DNA of 64,000 nucleotides, from positions 868,001-932,000 of the forward strand of contig NZ_LNFY01000001.1 in NCBI RefSeq assembly GCF_011057685.1. Reading direction: 5' to 3'. The position numbers and the translations under genes were made by a program. The stretch is from Thermotoga sp. Ku-13t. GTDB lineage: Bacteria > Thermotogota > Thermotogae > Thermotogales > DSM-5069. This document shows positions 26,215 through 37,112 of this stretch, piece after piece. The notes below the pieces were generated by a model, which saw only the letters and a program-made list of their open reading frames with translations, did no database searches and had not been told where the DNA came from. Numbering within the stretch: position 1 is the first letter of the stretch; each line of letters opens with the position of its first letter.

Positions 26215-27155
26215 CATAACAGGGTGGCTATCATGAGCGCCTTTATCGTGTGCTTTCTGTTTTCCGCTTCGTCCCACACTTTGCTCTGCTTTCCTTCGAT
26301 GACCTCGAACGTGACTTCCTGTCCTTTCACGGCCGGCAAGCAGTGCATGAAGATCGTCTCACTTTTGCCCGTCTTTTTCATAAGCTGTTCGTTCACCTGG
26401 TATGGCCTCAACAGTCTTTCGCGCTCGGCCTGCTTGTCTTCCTCTCCCATGGAAGCCCAAACGTCTGTGTAAATCACGTCGGCTCCCTCAACGGCCTTCT
26501 CTGGGTCTTCTTCTATCTGGATCGTCGCACCCGTCTCTTTTGCGACTTCAAGACACGTTTTGAGTAGTTTTTCATCCGGTCTCAGCTCTTTCGGAGAGCA
26601 TATGACGTAGTGCATACCCATCTTGGCGCAACCTATCATCAGCGAATTGGCCATGTTGTTCCTCCCATCGCCCATGAACACGAGTTTGATGCCTTTCAGC
26701 CGTCCGAAGACTTCCTGCACGGTCATCAGATCTGCCAGCACCTGCGTCGGGTGAAAGACGTCCGTCAAGCCGTTGTAGACGGGTACACCCGAGTACTTTG
26801 CCAACGCTTCCACTGTTTCTTGTTTGAATCCCCTGAACATGATCGCGTCGACCATTCTGCCGAGCACCCTCGCTGTGTCTTCGATGGACTCTTTGGCACC
26901 GAGCTGAATATCCTGGATGGACAGAAAGATGGGATGGCCACCTTCCTCGGCAAAGGCTGTTTCGAACGCGAGCCTGGTCCTAGTCGATCTCTTTTCGAAT
27001 ATCATCGCCAGGGTCTTCCCGACGAACCTTCTGTGAACCACCTTCGCTCTGCTTTCCCTCTTCACCTGAAACGAGAGATCGAGCAAATAGCTTATCTCCT
27101 CGGGTGTGTACTCGAGCAACGTCAGTAGGGATCTTCCAGTCAGGTTCACCGCCAT
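26214..27155 (-). CDS. argF: Ornithine carbamoyltransferase
   Basis: Transfers the carbamoyl group to ornithine to make citrulline in arginine synthesis or catabolism. The protein is 313 residues. The carbamoyl-phosphate motif is KRSTRTR, and the second conserved region is FHPTQVLADLMT. MGDGRNNMANSL follows, and the ornithine-side motif is MHCLPAVKGQEV with the catalytic cysteine. These distinguish it from aspartate carbamoyltransferase. GAGGAGG lies before the ATG. It is the last gene of the argS-purB-purA-nitroreductase run and ends at a terminator. Whether it works in the anabolic or catabolic direction is not visible. Confidence 0.94.
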   Translation of the reverse strand: MAVNLTGRSLLTLLEYTPEEISYLLDLSFQVKRESRAKVVHRRFVGKTLAMIFEKRSTRTRLAFETAFAEEGGHPIFLSIQDIQLGAKESIEDTARVLGRMVDAIMFRGFKQETVEALAKYSGVPVYNGLTDVFHPTQVLADLMTVQEVFGRLKGIKLVFMGDGRNNMANSLMIGCAKMGMHYVICSPKELRPDEKLLKTCLEVAKETGATIQIEEDPEKAVEGADVIYTDVWASMGEEDKQAERERLLRPYQVNEQLMKKTGKSETIFMHCLPAVKGQEVTFEVIEGKQSKVWDEAENRKHTIKALMIATLL

Positions 27156-27168
27156 GTTTCAAACCTCC

Positions 27169-27690
27169 TCACTCATGAAATGTGAGAATCTCTTTCAACG
27201 GTTTTCTGGGTCTATCTCTTCTCGGTTCCGCAGCATAGCCAATCGGTAGCATCGCAACGCATCTCTGACCGGCAGGCAATTTCAGTATTTCGTTGACTCG
27301 ATCTTCATCGAAAGCACCGACCCAGCACGTGTCCAGACCGAATTCTCTGGAGATCAACATGATGTAGGTGATCAGAGCGGCGGTATCCTGGATACAGTAG
27401 AGGTTTCTTCCCCTATCGCCGTACCTCGCCGCACTCTCTTCCGGTACCGCGACCACGCAGATCACCCAGGGGGCTTCCTCGATGTAAGTTTGTCCAAACG
27501 CCGCTTCACAGAGCAACTTTTTCATCGATGGATTTCTCACAACGTGCAGCCTCCAAGGCTGTCTGTTACCGGCGCTGGGTGCATTCAAAGCCAGTTCGAG
27601 GATTCTTTCGATGGTCTCTTTCGGCACGTCTTTGTTCGAATCGTACTTTCGAATGCTCCTTCGAGTTCTTATAGCTTCCAAAAGTTCCAC
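27169..27690 (-). CDS. Nitroreductase-family flavoprotein
   Basis: A small FMN-dependent oxidoreductase of 173 residues. Family features are IRTRRSIRKYDSNKDVP at the N terminus, ALNAPSAGNRQPWRLHV (FMN phosphate contacts) and DTCWVGAFDEDRV followed by LPIGYAAEPRRDRPRKPL. The substrate is unknown; members reduce nitro compounds, quinones or flavins with NAD(P)H. The start is GTG at 27690 behind GGGGGGAGG. The stop lies 13 bases before the argF ATG, so the genes are probably co-transcribed. Confidence 0.9.
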   Translation of the reverse strand: MELLEAIRTRRSIRKYDSNKDVPKETIERILELALNAPSAGNRQPWRLHVVRNPSMKKLLCEAAFGQTYIEEAPWVICVVAVPEESAARYGDRGRNLYCIQDTAALITYIMLISREFGLDTCWVGAFDEDRVNEILKLPAGQRCVAMLPIGYAAEPRRDRPRKPLKEILTFHE

Positions 27691-27703
27691 TTATCCTCCC
27701 CCC

Positions 27704-28915
27704 TTACAGAACAACCATGTCGTCGACCCTTGAACCTGTCGAGACGTGGGAGATTCTGACGCCGAGTTCCTGTTCGATCCTCCTCACGAATCTTTCAAAC
27801 GAGGAAGACCTGAGGTCCATCCAGCCTTGTATTTCCTCGTAGACAGGCACGGCTTTGTGAATGTTCCTCAGATTCTTCACGTCTCGAACTTTCACTCCGT
27901 CGATCTCGTAGGCAACGCACACAGCCAGCCTTTCAAAACCGTTGAGCACGTCCGCTTTCGTGAGGATCACCTCGTTACAACCGCTCACTTTCACAGCGTA
28001 CCTTAGAAGGACGAAATCCAGCCAGCCACACCTTCTCGGTCTTCCCGTGGTAGCACCGTACTCTCCCCCTAGTTTTCTGATCTTCTCGCCTTCTTCACCT
28101 TTCAGTTCGGTGGGAAACGGTCCCTCACCAACCCTTGTCGTGTAGGCCTTCATCACACCGATGATTTTATCCAATCTGACAGAAAAACCGAAACCCGCCT
28201 GAACTCCCGTACTCGAACAGTTCGTCGAGGTCACGTAAGGATACGTTCCCACATCCACATCGAGCAGGACACCCTGAGTGCCTTCAAACAAGAGGTTCTT
28301 ACCCTTCAAATCTTCAAAGGCTTCAACATTGTCGATAAACAAATGCGAGATTCTACGGTAGCTCTCGATCAACTCTTTCAGCGTGGATTTTGTATCAATT
28401 TGCAGATCCCAAACCCTCGCCAGCTCCCTGAGTTTGTGTTCCAGCAATTCCTCATCCTCAAAATCTTCAAGTCTCAATCCGAAGCGCAACGCCCTGTTCG
28501 CGTAGCACAGGCCTATGCCCCTCCGGGTTGTCCCCACAGGCTCGCTGCGCGCAGAATCGATCTTCGCATCCAGTTCTCTGTAGAATGGAACAACGACGTG
28601 CGCCTGTTTGGACACTCTCAAAAATTCACTGCCTTGTGGAAAGAAACTTTCAAGTTGCTCTATTTCCTCAATAAGAACCTTCAGATCGAGCGCGACGCCG
28701 CACGCGATGTACATACCTTTTTTCAACCTCGCATCGGCTGAAGGAACCAAATGGTGCACGAGTTTGAACGGTCCGTAGTCGACCGTGTGGCCCGCGTTAC
28801 TTCCACCACTGTAACGAACAACGCAATCGTAATCCCTCGAAAGGTACGTGACAACCTTTCCCTTTCCTTCGTCTCCCCACTGCAGTCCAATCACGGCGCT
28901 GTTCAAACGACTCAC
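27704..28915 (-). CDS. purA: Adenylosuccinate synthetase
   Basis: Joins IMP and aspartate with GTP to give adenylosuccinate, the first step from IMP to AMP. The protein is 403 residues, slightly short for PurA. The GTP/IMP site is GLQWGDEGKGKVV, with the catalytic aspartate and histidine in this loop and in SGGSNAGHTV. TTRRGIGLCYANR and EGTQGVLLDVDVGTYPYVT are also diagnostic. The GTG start overlaps the purB stop as GTGA; a TTG three codons later is a possible alternative. Next to purB it completes the IMP-to-AMP branch. Confidence 0.97.
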   Translation of the reverse strand: MSRLNSAVIGLQWGDEGKGKVVTYLSRDYDCVVRYSGGSNAGHTVDYGPFKLVHHLVPSADARLKKGMYIACGVALDLKVLIEEIEQLESFFPQGSEFLRVSKQAHVVVPFYRELDAKIDSARSEPVGTTRRGIGLCYANRALRFGLRLEDFEDEELLEHKLRELARVWDLQIDTKSTLKELIESYRRISHLFIDNVEAFEDLKGKNLLFEGTQGVLLDVDVGTYPYVTSTNCSSTGVQAGFGFSVRLDKIIGVMKAYTTRVGEGPFPTELKGEEGEKIRKLGGEYGATTGRPRRCGWLDFVLLRYAVKVSGCNEVILTKADVLNGFERLAVCVAYEIDGVKVRDVKNLRNIHKAVPVYEEIQGWMDLRSSSFERFVRRIEQELGVRISHVSTGSRVDDMVVL

Positions 28916-30207
28916 TCTCCTTCAAACCTTGAAAAGATCCGATCAACCTGTTTCAGAAACTGATTCGGATCGAAGATCGACTCCAGGTCTTCTTTGCTGA
29001 GCAAAGGTATGTTCTGCGCCACGATTTCTTTGAAATTCTCTTTCGATTTCCAGCACCTGAGCGCCAAGGACTGTACAATATCGTAAGCTTCACTGCGTTT
29101 CATACCTTTCTCCACGAGCTTGAGCATCACTTTTTCCGAGTAAACGAGACCATGTGTGAGGTCCACGTTCTCTTTCATTCTGCGCTCGTGTACGACGAGA
29201 TTCTCGATCAGATAGTTCGCCTTCACGAGCATGTAGTACAGTGTCTGGGTGATGTCTGGAAAGATGTAACGCTCTGCAGAAGAATGCGAGATGTCCCTCT
29301 CGTGCCAGAGGTTGTTGTTTTCCAAAGCTGTGTTAACGAAAGACCTCACGATGCGGGAAAGACCACAGAGCCTTTCACAGAGGATAGGGTTCTGTTTGTG
29401 TGGCATCGCACTGGAACCTTTCTGACCTTCTTTGAAAGGTTCCTGGACCTCCAAAACTTCTGTTCGTTGCAGATGTCTTATCTCGGTCGCGATCCTTTCT
29501 ACACCACTCGCAATGAGGGCAAGAACCATCACGAAAAATGCGTGATGGTCCCTGTTGACAATTTGGCTGGAAATCGGGGTAGGTCTCAAACCAAGCTTTT
29601 TCAGCGCGAGCTCTTCAACCTCAGGTGGAACGTTCGCGTAGTTTCCAACCGCGCCACTGATCTTGCCGACGCTTATCTGCTCTCTAGCGATCTTCAGCCT
29701 TTCCTGGTTTCTTTTCATCTCTGCATACCAGTTCAGAACCTTCAAACCAAAACTCGTCGGTTCTGCGTGTACCCCGTGTGTTCTTCCGATCGTGATGGTG
29801 TATCTGTGCCTGTTTGCGAGCTGCCAGAGGGATTTCAAAAGCTTCGTGAGTGCTTCCAGTAACACGTCGCAGCTTTCCACGAGTGCCAGAGAAAGCGCCG
29901 TGTCTATGACGTCCGATGACGTCAGGCCGTAGTGGAAATACCGAGATTCGTCCTGCATGTTTTGTGTCGCCATCTTGATGAACGCGATGACCTCATGATC
30001 CGTCTCTTGTTCGTACTTCTCGAACAAAGAAAGGTCTATCTTCGCGTTTTTCCTTGCCCTCTCAGCCATACCGGCAGGTATCAAACCGAGCTCTTCGTAC
30101 GCCTCCATCGCGGCGAGTTCCACCGCGAGCCATCTTCGAAGATTCGCTTCGACGTTCCACAGTTCCTTCATGGGAGACAGAGCGTACCTCTCGACCAAAC
30201 CGCTCAC
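28912..30207 (-). CDS. purB: Adenylosuccinate lyase
   Basis: Releases fumarate from adenylosuccinate and from SAICAR in purine synthesis. The protein is 431 residues. The family signature is [15 protein letters not shown]. Other conserved parts are [16 protein letters not shown] and [17 protein letters not shown], which hold the catalytic histidines, and [12 protein letters not shown]. The GTG start overlaps the argS stop as GTGA and its stop overlaps purA, so argS-purB-purA are coupled. Confidence 0.97.
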   Translation of the reverse strand: MSGLVERYALSPMKELWNVEANLRRWLAVELAAMEAYEELGLIPAGMAERARKNAKIDLSLFEKYEQETDHEVIAFIKMATQNMQDESRYFHYGLTSSDVIDTALSLALVESCDVLLEALTKLLKSLWQLANRHRYTITIGRTHGVHAEPTSFGLKVLNWYAEMKRNQERLKIAREQISVGKISGAVGNYANVPPEVEELALKKLGLRPTPISSQIVNRDHHAFFVMVLALIASGVERIATEIRHLQRTEVLEVQEPFKEGQKGSSAMPHKQNPILCERLCGLSRIVRSFVNTALENNNLWHERDISHSSAERYIFPDITQTLYYMLVKANYLIENLVVHERRMKENVDLTHGLVYSEKVMLKLVEKGMKRSEAYDIVQSLALRCWKSKENFKEIVAQNIPLLSKEDLESIFDPNQFLKQVDRIFSRFEGE

Positions 30208-31841
30208 ATCCTTTCAGGAGCACTGACTCTCAACAGGGAAAGACCTTTTTTTAACACCATCAAGGTTGCGTACGATAGGTTCAAACGTGCGTTGGACAGG
30301 CGTGGATTGTCTGGATCGAGAATGAGGCACTTCGTGTAAAAACTGTGAAAATCGTAGGCGAGCGCTTCGAGGTACTGTGTGAGTTTGTTGGGTGAAAGCG
30401 TCTTTTCAACTTCTCTGAGAGCGTCTTCGAACAGATCGAGCCTCCTTATCAGCGCCAATTCCGCAGGGTCACCCAGCAGTTCGAGGTCAGAGCCTTTGTT
30501 GAAGGCTATCGATTTGTTCTTCGCCTGCTCGAAAAGGCTGCAGATCCTCGCGTGCGCATACTGGACGTAGTAAACTGGATTATCCATACTCTTTGCCTTT
30601 GCGAGTTCCAGATCGAAAATCATGTGCGTGTTGGGATCTATCATGGCAAAGAAATAGCGGGCCGCATCTTTTCCAACCTCTTCGACTAACTGTCGCAACG
30701 TGACGAACTCACCGGCGCGTGTCGACATCCGGACGATCTCGTCACCACGTTTCAGCGTCACGAACTGGTGGAGTATCACGTTGAAGAATCCATCCTGAAT
30801 ACCCAGAGCCCTCATCGCGGCGACCATCCTTGGTATGTGACCGTGATGGTCGCTACCCCATATGTCGTACACCCTTTTGAAACCTCTCATGTACTTGTTG
30901 AAGTGGTAGGCGATGTCGGTCAGAAAGTAAGTGTAACTCCCATCGCTCTTTATGAGCACCTTATCATCGTCGTTGACGAACTCGGAGACCTTAAACCATA
31001 CCGCGCCATCTTTCTCGTAGATGAATCCTTTCTCTTTCAGAATTTCAAGGACTTTCTGAACGGTTCCGTCCTCTATCAAACTCGTTTCGGAGAAATACAC
31101 GTTGAAGCCGCATTCGAGCAGCTCAAGGTCTTCTTTCATGTTGTTCAATATGCTGTCAACGACGTAGCGCTTGAAGAACTTTTCCGTTTCTGCATCCCAC
31201 CGATTTTTGTAGACGTCCCCAACCTCTTCCAGAAGCTTTCTGGCAATATCTATAAGGTATTCTCCTCTGTAACCATCCTCGGGTATCTGAAGGTTCTCTA
31301 CGCCGAGCAGCTGGTTGTACCGCACCCACAGAGACTTCGCGAGCAAGTTTATCTGCCTTCCAGCATCGTTTATGTACATCTCTCTTGTCACTTCGTATCC
31401 AAGTTCTTCGAAAACGTTGCAGAGCACATCTCCTATGACGAGCTGCCTTCCATGACCGACAGTGAAAGGACCAGTGGGATTGGCACTGCCGTACTCGAAC
31501 TGAACTTTCAAAGGTTCGGATCTGTGAATGGGATAACCTTCGTTGCCTATTATTTCCCTCAGAACATCGATGAACGCCTTCTTGCTGAGCTTGAAGTTGA
31601 TGAACCCGGGCTTTGCAATCTGCACCGAATCGAACACATCTTTGTTCTTAAGCTTTTCCACTATCTTTTCTGCGAGCACCATGGGAGAACACCTTGCGTG
31701 TCTGGCACCCACGAGCGCTGCGTTCGTCGAGAAATCGCCGAACCCTTCCGGGGGAATTTCGACGTCGAAATGGTAAGACAGTCCGAGCTCTTTCAGCACA
31801 TCTTCCAAAAGATTATGGATCAACCTTCTTAGCAAATGCAT
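30204..31841 (-). CDS. argS: Arginyl-tRNA synthetase
   Basis: Class I synthetase charging tRNA-Arg, about 545 residues. The HIGH motif region is [20 protein letters not shown]. The [18 protein letters not shown] stretch and [17 protein letters not shown] (KMSKS position) are both typical. The C-terminal DALR anticodon-binding domain starts near [14 protein letters not shown]. The start is uncertain: GTG 31844, ATG 31841 and TTG 31835 are all in frame after GAGGTG, and the TTG has the best spacing. It sits right after the phosphoesterase gene with a gap of a few bases. The window also contains a tRNA-Arg gene. Confidence 0.96.
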   Translation of the reverse strand: MHLLRRLIHNLLEDVLKELGLSYHFDVEIPPEGFGDFSTNAALVGARHARCSPMVLAEKIVEKLKNKDVFDSVQIAKPGFINFKLSKKAFIDVLREIIGNEGYPIHRSEPLKVQFEYGSANPTGPFTVGHGRQLVIGDVLCNVFEELGYEVTREMYINDAGRQINLLAKSLWVRYNQLLGVENLQIPEDGYRGEYLIDIARKLLEEVGDVYKNRWDAETEKFFKRYVVDSILNNMKEDLELLECGFNVYFSETSLIEDGTVQKVLEILKEKGFIYEKDGAVWFKVSEFVNDDDKVLIKSDGSYTYFLTDIAYHFNKYMRGFKRVYDIWGSDHHGHIPRMVAAMRALGIQDGFFNVILHQFVTLKRGDEIVRMSTRAGEFVTLRQLVEEVGKDAARYFFAMIDPNTHMIFDLELAKAKSMDNPVYYVQYAHARICSLFEQAKNKSIAFNKGSDLELLGDPAELALIRRLDLFEDALREVEKTLSPNKLTQYLEALAYDFHSFYTKCLILDPDNPRLSNARLNLSYATLMVLKKGLSLLRVSAPERM

Positions 31842-31845
31842 CACC

Positions 31846-33033
31846 TCACAGGAATTTGCTCTTGCTGGTCTTGTTCTTCACGCTCGTCGTGATCTCTAAA
31901 TCTCCTTCTCTTGGAACCGAGACAAGCGCATAGAAGAGTTCTGCTTTCTTTTGAAAACCGTATTTTTTTCGTCCGTTGACTTTTTCCACCACGGGCCGCC
32001 AGGTACCACAGTTTATGTAAAACCTGTTTTGTCCTTTGACCGGCACGATGCGAAACGCGTGATGGTGTATGTGGCCGAAAACCACGACGTTCAGTTTTGG
32101 CAGATGGATCTCAACGTCAGTGTAACCGATCATCTCCTGCGCTTCGATCTTCCCTTCCTTCAGCAGTTTCTTCGCCCTCCTGAAAAGATAGTCGCTGCGG
32201 CGTGCGCCTCTGAGCTTCATGACGGCCCTGATGAGCAAAGAACCAAGTGTTATACCGCCCCATTTGTTCAGGAAAATTTTGGAAAGACATCTCAAGTGGG
32301 GAAAGTTCTCTTTCATCCACGTGCGAGCCTCAACGGTTTGCATCATTTTCAGGAACGTGCTGATCCAGAGCTCCAAGATGTCCACCCCGAGGTCGTAAAC
32401 TTCCAGCACCCGTTCGAACCAGTGAAACACATCCAGGCTGGGCCTCACGTTATCGTAATCGGACAGTATCTCCTCCGGAACAAGCGATTCGAGGTACTCG
32501 TCGAAGTGAAACATCATGTATCTGGCCAGATAATCTCCCAGGGGAGGGACGAGTGTCCCATCATGGCCTCTGGAAAATTTGTTGATGAGATCGAACTGGT
32601 TGCCGTGAAGGGCAAGGAGTCCTATCTCTTCGTTGTAATAGTAAGGCACCATTTCACAGCCCAGTCTATCCACCAGTTCTTCTTTCAGTCTCTGGTTCGC
32701 GAGAAGATAATAATCGTGATTACCAACGACATACGTGATCCTGTGGTGTTTCGAGAACTTTCTGAAACTCTCAAAGAGCCTCGGATGCTTCTTTTCTATG
32801 TCTGAGATCACCTTTCCATCCAGTGAAGAGACCAGCGTCTCGAAAGAGACCAGGCCAAAATCCTTCACAGCCCGGCTTTCGAGCAATTCCAGACCGTCCC
32901 CCACTATGACCAACTCGGTGTCCGGCTGGGCTTCGAAGTGTTCCAAAAGCTCGATCAGCTCATCATCGAACCGAAAATCATCTTTCGCTGATCCATCACC
33001 TATGTGCAGATCGCTGATGAAGATCTGTTTCAT
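31846..33033 (-). CDS. Calcineurin-like metallophosphoesterase
   Basis: A two-metal phosphoesterase of 395 residues. The five family motifs are present in order: [35 protein letters not shown] and [10 protein letters not shown]. An insert of about 120 residues between LHGNQFD and GHIHHH contains predicted helices and several aromatic residues ([15 protein letters not shown]). The substrate is unknown. It heads the argS-purB-purA group. A TATAAT at 33072-33077 on the minus strand and GAGG before the ATG mark the start of this transcription unit. Confidence 0.88.
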   Translation of the reverse strand: MKQIFISDLHIGDGSAKDDFRFDDELIELLEHFEAQPDTELVIVGDGLELLESRAVKDFGLVSFETLVSSLDGKVISDIEKKHPRLFESFRKFSKHHRITYVVGNHDYYLLANQRLKEELVDRLGCEMVPYYYNEEIGLLALHGNQFDLINKFSRGHDGTLVPPLGDYLARYMMFHFDEYLESLVPEEILSDYDNVRPSLDVFHWFERVLEVYDLGVDILELWISTFLKMMQTVEARTWMKENFPHLRCLSKIFLNKWGGITLGSLLIRAVMKLRGARRSDYLFRRAKKLLKEGKIEAQEMIGYTDVEIHLPKLNVVVFGHIHHHAFRIVPVKGQNRFYINCGTWRPVVEKVNGRKKYGFQKKAELFYALVSVPREGDLEITTSVKNKTSKSKFL

Positions 33034-33071
33034 TGTATTGATCCTCGCCTGTCAGATTTTCTCACAATCGG

Positions 33072-33077
33072 ATTATA
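33072..33077 (-). promoter_or_regulatory. -10 element upstream of the phosphoesterase-argS operon
   Basis: TATAAT on the minus strand, 39 bases before the phosphoesterase ATG. The best -35 candidate (TTTCAT, 16-bp spacer) is poor and overlaps the tail of the upstream terminator. Confidence 0.5.
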
Positions 33078-33097
33078 CATCGCGCTCAGAAAGATGA

Positions 33098-33118
33098 AAA
33101 GCGCCGCAGCCGCGGCGC
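33098..33118 (-). terminator. Intrinsic terminator after the chemotaxis receptor gene
   Basis: Read on the minus strand, GCGCCGC and GCGGCGC form a seven-pair GC stem with a four-base loop, followed by TTTTC. It lies 22 bases after the receptor stop codon. Confidence 0.85.
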
Positions 33119-33139
33119 CCAATTGGACAAACCAGGCCT

Positions 33140-35179
33140 TCACAGTTTGAATTTTCCGAGTGATTCCAAAAGTTTGCTCGAAATTTGCCTCAATTCATCT
33201 CCAATTTGCCTTGTCTCCACAACCAGTTGCGCCTGTTTTCTGATGCTTTCTACCATCCTTTCAATCCTTGCGGCTATGTTGGCCATCGCCTTCGTCGTGT
33301 TGTCAACAGCACTGGCCATCTCTTGCGCTGCCGCGCTCTGTTCCTGTGCACTGGCAGCGGTCGACTCGACCATGGTGGTCATCGACTCGACCTCAGCCAG
33401 AATATCTTTCAACCTTCCACCCACCTCGGATGCCCGCACTGCTGCCTCCTCAACAGCTTTAGCCGTCTCGTTCGTCTTTTCGTCGGCTTCCCTTGCACCT
33501 TGTTGGATCTTTTCCAGAATGCTGGCTATGTCGCCTGTCGCCTTCTTGCTCTGTTCTGCGAGTTTTCTTATCTCGTCAGCAACCACTGCGAAGCCTCGAC
33601 CCGCTTCGCCAGCTCTGGCAGCTTCGATGGCTGCGTTCAGTGCGAGCAGGTTTGTCTGTTCGGCGATGGCGTTTATGGTCTCGACAACCGTGGCAACGTT
33701 CTTCGCATCTTCTGCAAGTTTACCTACAGTCTGGACCGTGGAGTTCGATATCTCTCTCGCGGAATTCACGATCTCGATTATTCTTTCAACGGCCTGTTCG
33801 CCCTCCTTGGCAGCCTTAGAAACTTTCTCCGATCTCTCACTCAGCTGCTGTGCCGATCTGGAAACGTTCTGTGCACTCGCCGCGACCTCTTCCACTCCCG
33901 AGCCAACCTGTTGCATGGAGGCTGAAACATTTTGGACGTTCTTGTTCAGTTCCTCCGCCTCTTCGCTTAATTTCATCGCAACTTCTTCGCTCTCTTTTGC
34001 AACCGTTTCGAGTTGTCCTGAGAACCTGTCAAGTTCAACTGCAGAGTCCTTCGTCAAGCCGAGGGAAATTCTCAGAGATTGCGCCATGTCTCTCAGAGCG
34101 GAAGCTATCTGTGAAGTTTCATCCCTTGTTTTGACAGAAAATTCGACCGTCAAATCACCGGAACCAAACTTCTGAACGGATTCCGCCAGGGATTTTATGG
34201 GCCTGGCTATGCTCTGTCCAACAATGAAGGAGACTAGCACGATCATGCCAACGATGATAATCAGAACAACGAGTACCATGAGTATCATCCTGTTCGCTCT
34301 TGAGAAAAGCGCCTGTTCTTCTATCGAAAGTCCTAGAGTCCAGTTCGATGTACCTGGAATCGGCGTGAAAGCAAGGAACAACTTCCTGCCGTCCGGCGTG
34401 GAGACGGTTCCGAAACCCTGCTCACCCTTGACCATCTTTGCCGCCAGTTCCTCAAGACCCTTGTAACCCGCCTGTGAACTTTTCAGAACGTTGAACTGTC
34501 CAACCATGGACTTTTCAGGATGTGCCAGAACCAGGCCACTACCATCGACGATCCATCCATAACCTGCTTCGCCCATCGCGATTTGTGACGTAATTTTGCT
34601 TAAATTTTCCAGAGGAATCGTCGCACCGAACACACCAATGACATCACCCAGTGAATCAACGACTTTGTGGGCAATGATGAAAACAGGACGTTTCGTCAGC
34701 GCTGACACGTGCAGTTCTCCCATGAATGAGTCTTGCTTTTCCACTATGATCTTTTTGTAGAACTCTCTTTGTCTGGCGCTCGATTCGACAACGCTAGCAC
34801 CGTCAGTTTCGTAGAGCAAACCCTCGCGGTAATCCGCCACGAAGTAGGTGTCGAACACTTCCTTCCTTTCTTTCAACTTAGCTGACAACTGGAGAGCTAT
34901 TGAGTAGAGCGTTCCAGAAACAACATCTTTCATCTGCAGGATCTTTACGGCTGCCATGCTTTCCAAACCCATGGCGATGGATTTGAGCTCGAACGAACGG
35001 CCACTCAACCATTCAGAGACCACGCGCGCGTGCCCATGGACGACCTGCAGCGCAAATTCCTGCGTGAGTGGTAGTACAGTATTCCTCGTTTGAAAATAAA
35101 CAAACAAACCTAAAATCGTGAGGAATACCAGTGTTGTTGTTAAGAACCAGAATAGGATCCTCGATCGTATGGATTTCAT
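33140..35179 (-). CDS. Methyl-accepting chemotaxis protein
   Basis: A membrane chemoreceptor of 679 residues. A first membrane segment ([20 protein letters not shown]) is followed by a large periplasmic sensor region of about 250 residues, probably dCache-like, with [18 protein letters not shown] second membrane segment ([19 protein letters not shown]) precedes a HAMP domain with [18 protein letters not shown]. The cytoplasmic coiled coil carries the signalling tip [18 protein letters not shown] and Ala/Glu-rich methylation helices. The ligand is unknown. The ATG at 35179 is chosen because GGGAGG lies seven bases before it; upstream in-frame codons lack a site. Confidence 0.95.
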   Translation of the reverse strand: MKSIRSRILFWFLTTTLVFLTILGLFVYFQTRNTVLPLTQEFALQVVHGHARVVSEWLSGRSFELKSIAMGLESMAAVKILQMKDVVSGTLYSIALQLSAKLKERKEVFDTYFVADYREGLLYETDGASVVESSARQREFYKKIIVEKQDSFMGELHVSALTKRPVFIIAHKVVDSLGDVIGVFGATIPLENLSKITSQIAMGEAGYGWIVDGSGLVLAHPEKSMVGQFNVLKSSQAGYKGLEELAAKMVKGEQGFGTVSTPDGRKLFLAFTPIPGTSNWTLGLSIEEQALFSRANRMILMVLVVLIIIVGMIVLVSFIVGQSIARPIKSLAESVQKFGSGDLTVEFSVKTRDETSQIASALRDMAQSLRISLGLTKDSAVELDRFSGQLETVAKESEEVAMKLSEEAEELNKNVQNVSASMQQVGSGVEEVAASAQNVSRSAQQLSERSEKVSKAAKEGEQAVERIIEIVNSAREISNSTVQTVGKLAEDAKNVATVVETINAIAEQTNLLALNAAIEAARAGEAGRGFAVVADEIRKLAEQSKKATGDIASILEKIQQGAREADEKTNETAKAVEEAAVRASEVGGRLKDILAEVESMTTMVESTAASAQEQSAAAQEMASAVDNTTKAMANIAARIERMVESIRKQAQLVVETRQIGDELRQISSKLLESLGKFKL

Positions 35180-35224
35180 ACAGATACCTCCCATGAAGAT
35201 TCTTACCGGTTTGTTTTCCTGAAG

Positions 35225-35230
35225 ATTATA
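35225..35230 (-). promoter_or_regulatory. -10 element of the chemotaxis receptor gene
   Basis: Perfect TATAAT on the minus strand, 46 bases before the chosen ATG. The -35 region (CAATAG at 17 bp) is weak. Confidence 0.5.
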
Positions 35231-35349
35231 CCATCGTTTGGTTGACACTATTGATTGCTGGCACGTTCCAAGCTGTTGTATTTATGGAACGATCCATCAA
35301 AATTTTAAGCGAACCTTCCTTCCGACCGAGGGTCTGAGAGAAATGTTAA

Positions 35350-35381
35350 GGCCTGGTCTGGGTCCAACCCAAGACCAGGCC
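35350..35381 (-). terminator. Strong hairpin after cstA, probable terminator
   Basis: On the minus strand GGCCTGGTC pairs with GACCAGGCC, and TGGGT with ACCCA inside it, separated by one bulged T and closed by a three-base loop. That gives 14 pairs in all. The sequence after it, TTAACATTTCTC, is only moderately T-rich, so termination is likely but not certain. It lies about 48 bases after the cstA stop. The rest of 35231-35428 shows nothing else. Confidence 0.5.
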
Positions 35382-35428
35382 CTGCATGCCGAAAGTTTCG
35401 CTCGTACTAGTGCCAGCAGAATACCGTC

Positions 35429-37090
35429 TCAACTTCGAGACTGAGTTCCTGTCTGTGCCTTCGACTCTTCTTTTGTTCCTCTCCTCGCCAGTGCCAGATA
35501 GCCCTCTATCACCAGCCAGATCGCCAGGACTATGAGTATTATAGAAATGATTCCCAGTGGGAGCGTGGCACCTTTCAAGTTGGCTTTAACCAGCAGCATC
35601 AGCGCGAAAATGGTTGTCACGATCATGAACGCCATGGGTAAGCCAGTGAACCACGCACGTTTCTTCAAAGCTTTCATCACGTAAGCTGTTATTCCCAGCA
35701 GTGCCAAGCCTGCCGTCAGCTGGTTGGCCGAGCCAAACACTGGCCAGATGAGTCTCCAAACCGGCGTTTGACCACTCTTCATGAAGACCAGTAATAGTGC
35801 GGCTAAAACTGTGATAAGCGTTGAGCTGTACTTGTCCAGTTTACCTGAGGTCAGTTCCTGAAGCTGATATCTGCCAAGGCGTGTTGCGGTGTCCAGCGAG
35901 GTGAGTATGAACGTGTTGATGGCGAACATGCCGAAGGATATACCAACCTTCTCCGGAAGTCCAAACAGACTCCAGAACTTGGCGAAACCAACTCCGAACG
36001 TGTACTGCGGATTCGCCGGCAAACCTTCCGCGGGAGACAGGATTTTGCCAGCCATCATCACGGTGATCAGAGCTATGACCGCAACCAATCCTTCCAGCAA
36101 CATGCCACCGTATCCAATGAGTTTGGCGTCTTTCTCATACCTCAACTGTTTTGCCGTTGTCCCGCTACCAACCAGCGAATGGAATCCACTGATCGCACCA
36201 CACGCGATCGTGATGAAAAGGATGGGCCACAAATAGTTATCCCCACCCGCATACCAACCTTTGAAACTTTCCAGTTTCACAGGATACTTGCTTCCACCGA
36301 ACAGAATACCTATTGCGGCGATGAACACTGCGAAGTACAGGAACCAGGAAGAGATATAATCTCTTGGTTGAAGCAAGAGCCATACAGGAAGTACAGAAGC
36401 CACAAATATGTAAACGATCAATATCCACTGCCATGTGTTGAGGTTCAACACGAAATTAGACTGCACCCATTCCGAATAGTTACCCCAGAAAATTCCACCT
36501 ACGACCAGTGGAAGCACAATGATGGTGGCCCACAGCAGCGGTACGTTCAATCTGTAAACCAAGATACCGAACACGATGGCAACCACTATGTAAAGAACCG
36601 CGGTAAAGGCAACCGCCGGATCTCCCGCAAATGAAGTAGCGGCAAGCTGCAAGAAAGCCGCCACGACGAGTATCAGAGCAAACCAAGCAAACGCGTTGAA
36701 CAACATCTTCCCACGTTTACCTATGTAGCGATTTATGAGTTCACCCACGCTGAGGCCTTTGTGACGTATCGATCCCACTATGGCTCCCATGTCGTGCACA
36801 CCGCCGATGAAGATAGAGCCGATCAGGATCCAGAGATAGGCAGGCAACCAACCAAACATTGAACCAGCCGCAATTGGCCCGACTATAGGCCCGGCACCCG
36901 CAATGCTGGAGAAGTGGTGCCCCAAGAGTATAACAGGGTGAGCTGGTACATAGTCAACTCCATCGTACAGTTCTTGAGCCGGGGTCTTGTTGTGGTTGTC
37001 CAGACCGTACAGCTTTTCCTGCCAACCGCCATAGAGTTTGTACGCTACCCCGAACAACACTGCTGCTACGAGAAACAACACCAGAATCAT
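35429..37090 (-). CDS. cstA: Carbon starvation protein CstA-family transporter
   Basis: A polytopic membrane protein of about 553 residues with a dozen or more hydrophobic segments. Family stretches are HPVILLGHHFSSIAGAGPI near residue 52, GGVHDMGAIVGSIRHKG, FHSLVGSGTTAKQL and SANQLTAGLALLGITAYV. Members import peptides or pyruvate, and in other bacteria are induced by starvation. The ATG at 37090 is chosen over the GTG at 37093 because AGGAGG sits seven bases before it. It follows a small unknown gene by 22 bases and shares its promoter. Confidence 0.93.
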   Translation of the reverse strand: MILVLFLVAAVLFGVAYKLYGGWQEKLYGLDNHNKTPAQELYDGVDYVPAHPVILLGHHFSSIAGAGPIVGPIAAGSMFGWLPAYLWILIGSIFIGGVHDMGAIVGSIRHKGLSVGELINRYIGKRGKMLFNAFAWFALILVVAAFLQLAATSFAGDPAVAFTAVLYIVVAIVFGILVYRLNVPLLWATIIVLPLVVGGIFWGNYSEWVQSNFVLNLNTWQWILIVYIFVASVLPVWLLLQPRDYISSWFLYFAVFIAAIGILFGGSKYPVKLESFKGWYAGGDNYLWPILFITIACGAISGFHSLVGSGTTAKQLRYEKDAKLIGYGGMLLEGLVAVIALITVMMAGKILSPAEGLPANPQYTFGVGFAKFWSLFGLPEKVGISFGMFAINTFILTSLDTATRLGRYQLQELTSGKLDKYSSTLITVLAALLLVFMKSGQTPVWRLIWPVFGSANQLTAGLALLGITAYVMKALKKRAWFTGLPMAFMIVTTIFALMLLVKANLKGATLPLGIISIILIVLAIWLVIEGYLALARRGTKEESKAQTGTQSRS

Positions 37091-37112
37091 CACGATACCT
37101 CCTCTCTCTGTA

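Noticed and set aside
30768..31832. Long plus-strand open frame antisense to argS
   Set aside because: argS is intact and recognisable over the whole stretch; the antisense product shows no family features.
33123..34175. Long plus-strand open frame (350 codons) antisense to the chemotaxis receptor
   Set aside because: It mirrors the Ala/Glu-rich coiled coil of the receptor, giving a Ser/Ala-rich product without recognisable motifs or a ribosome binding site.
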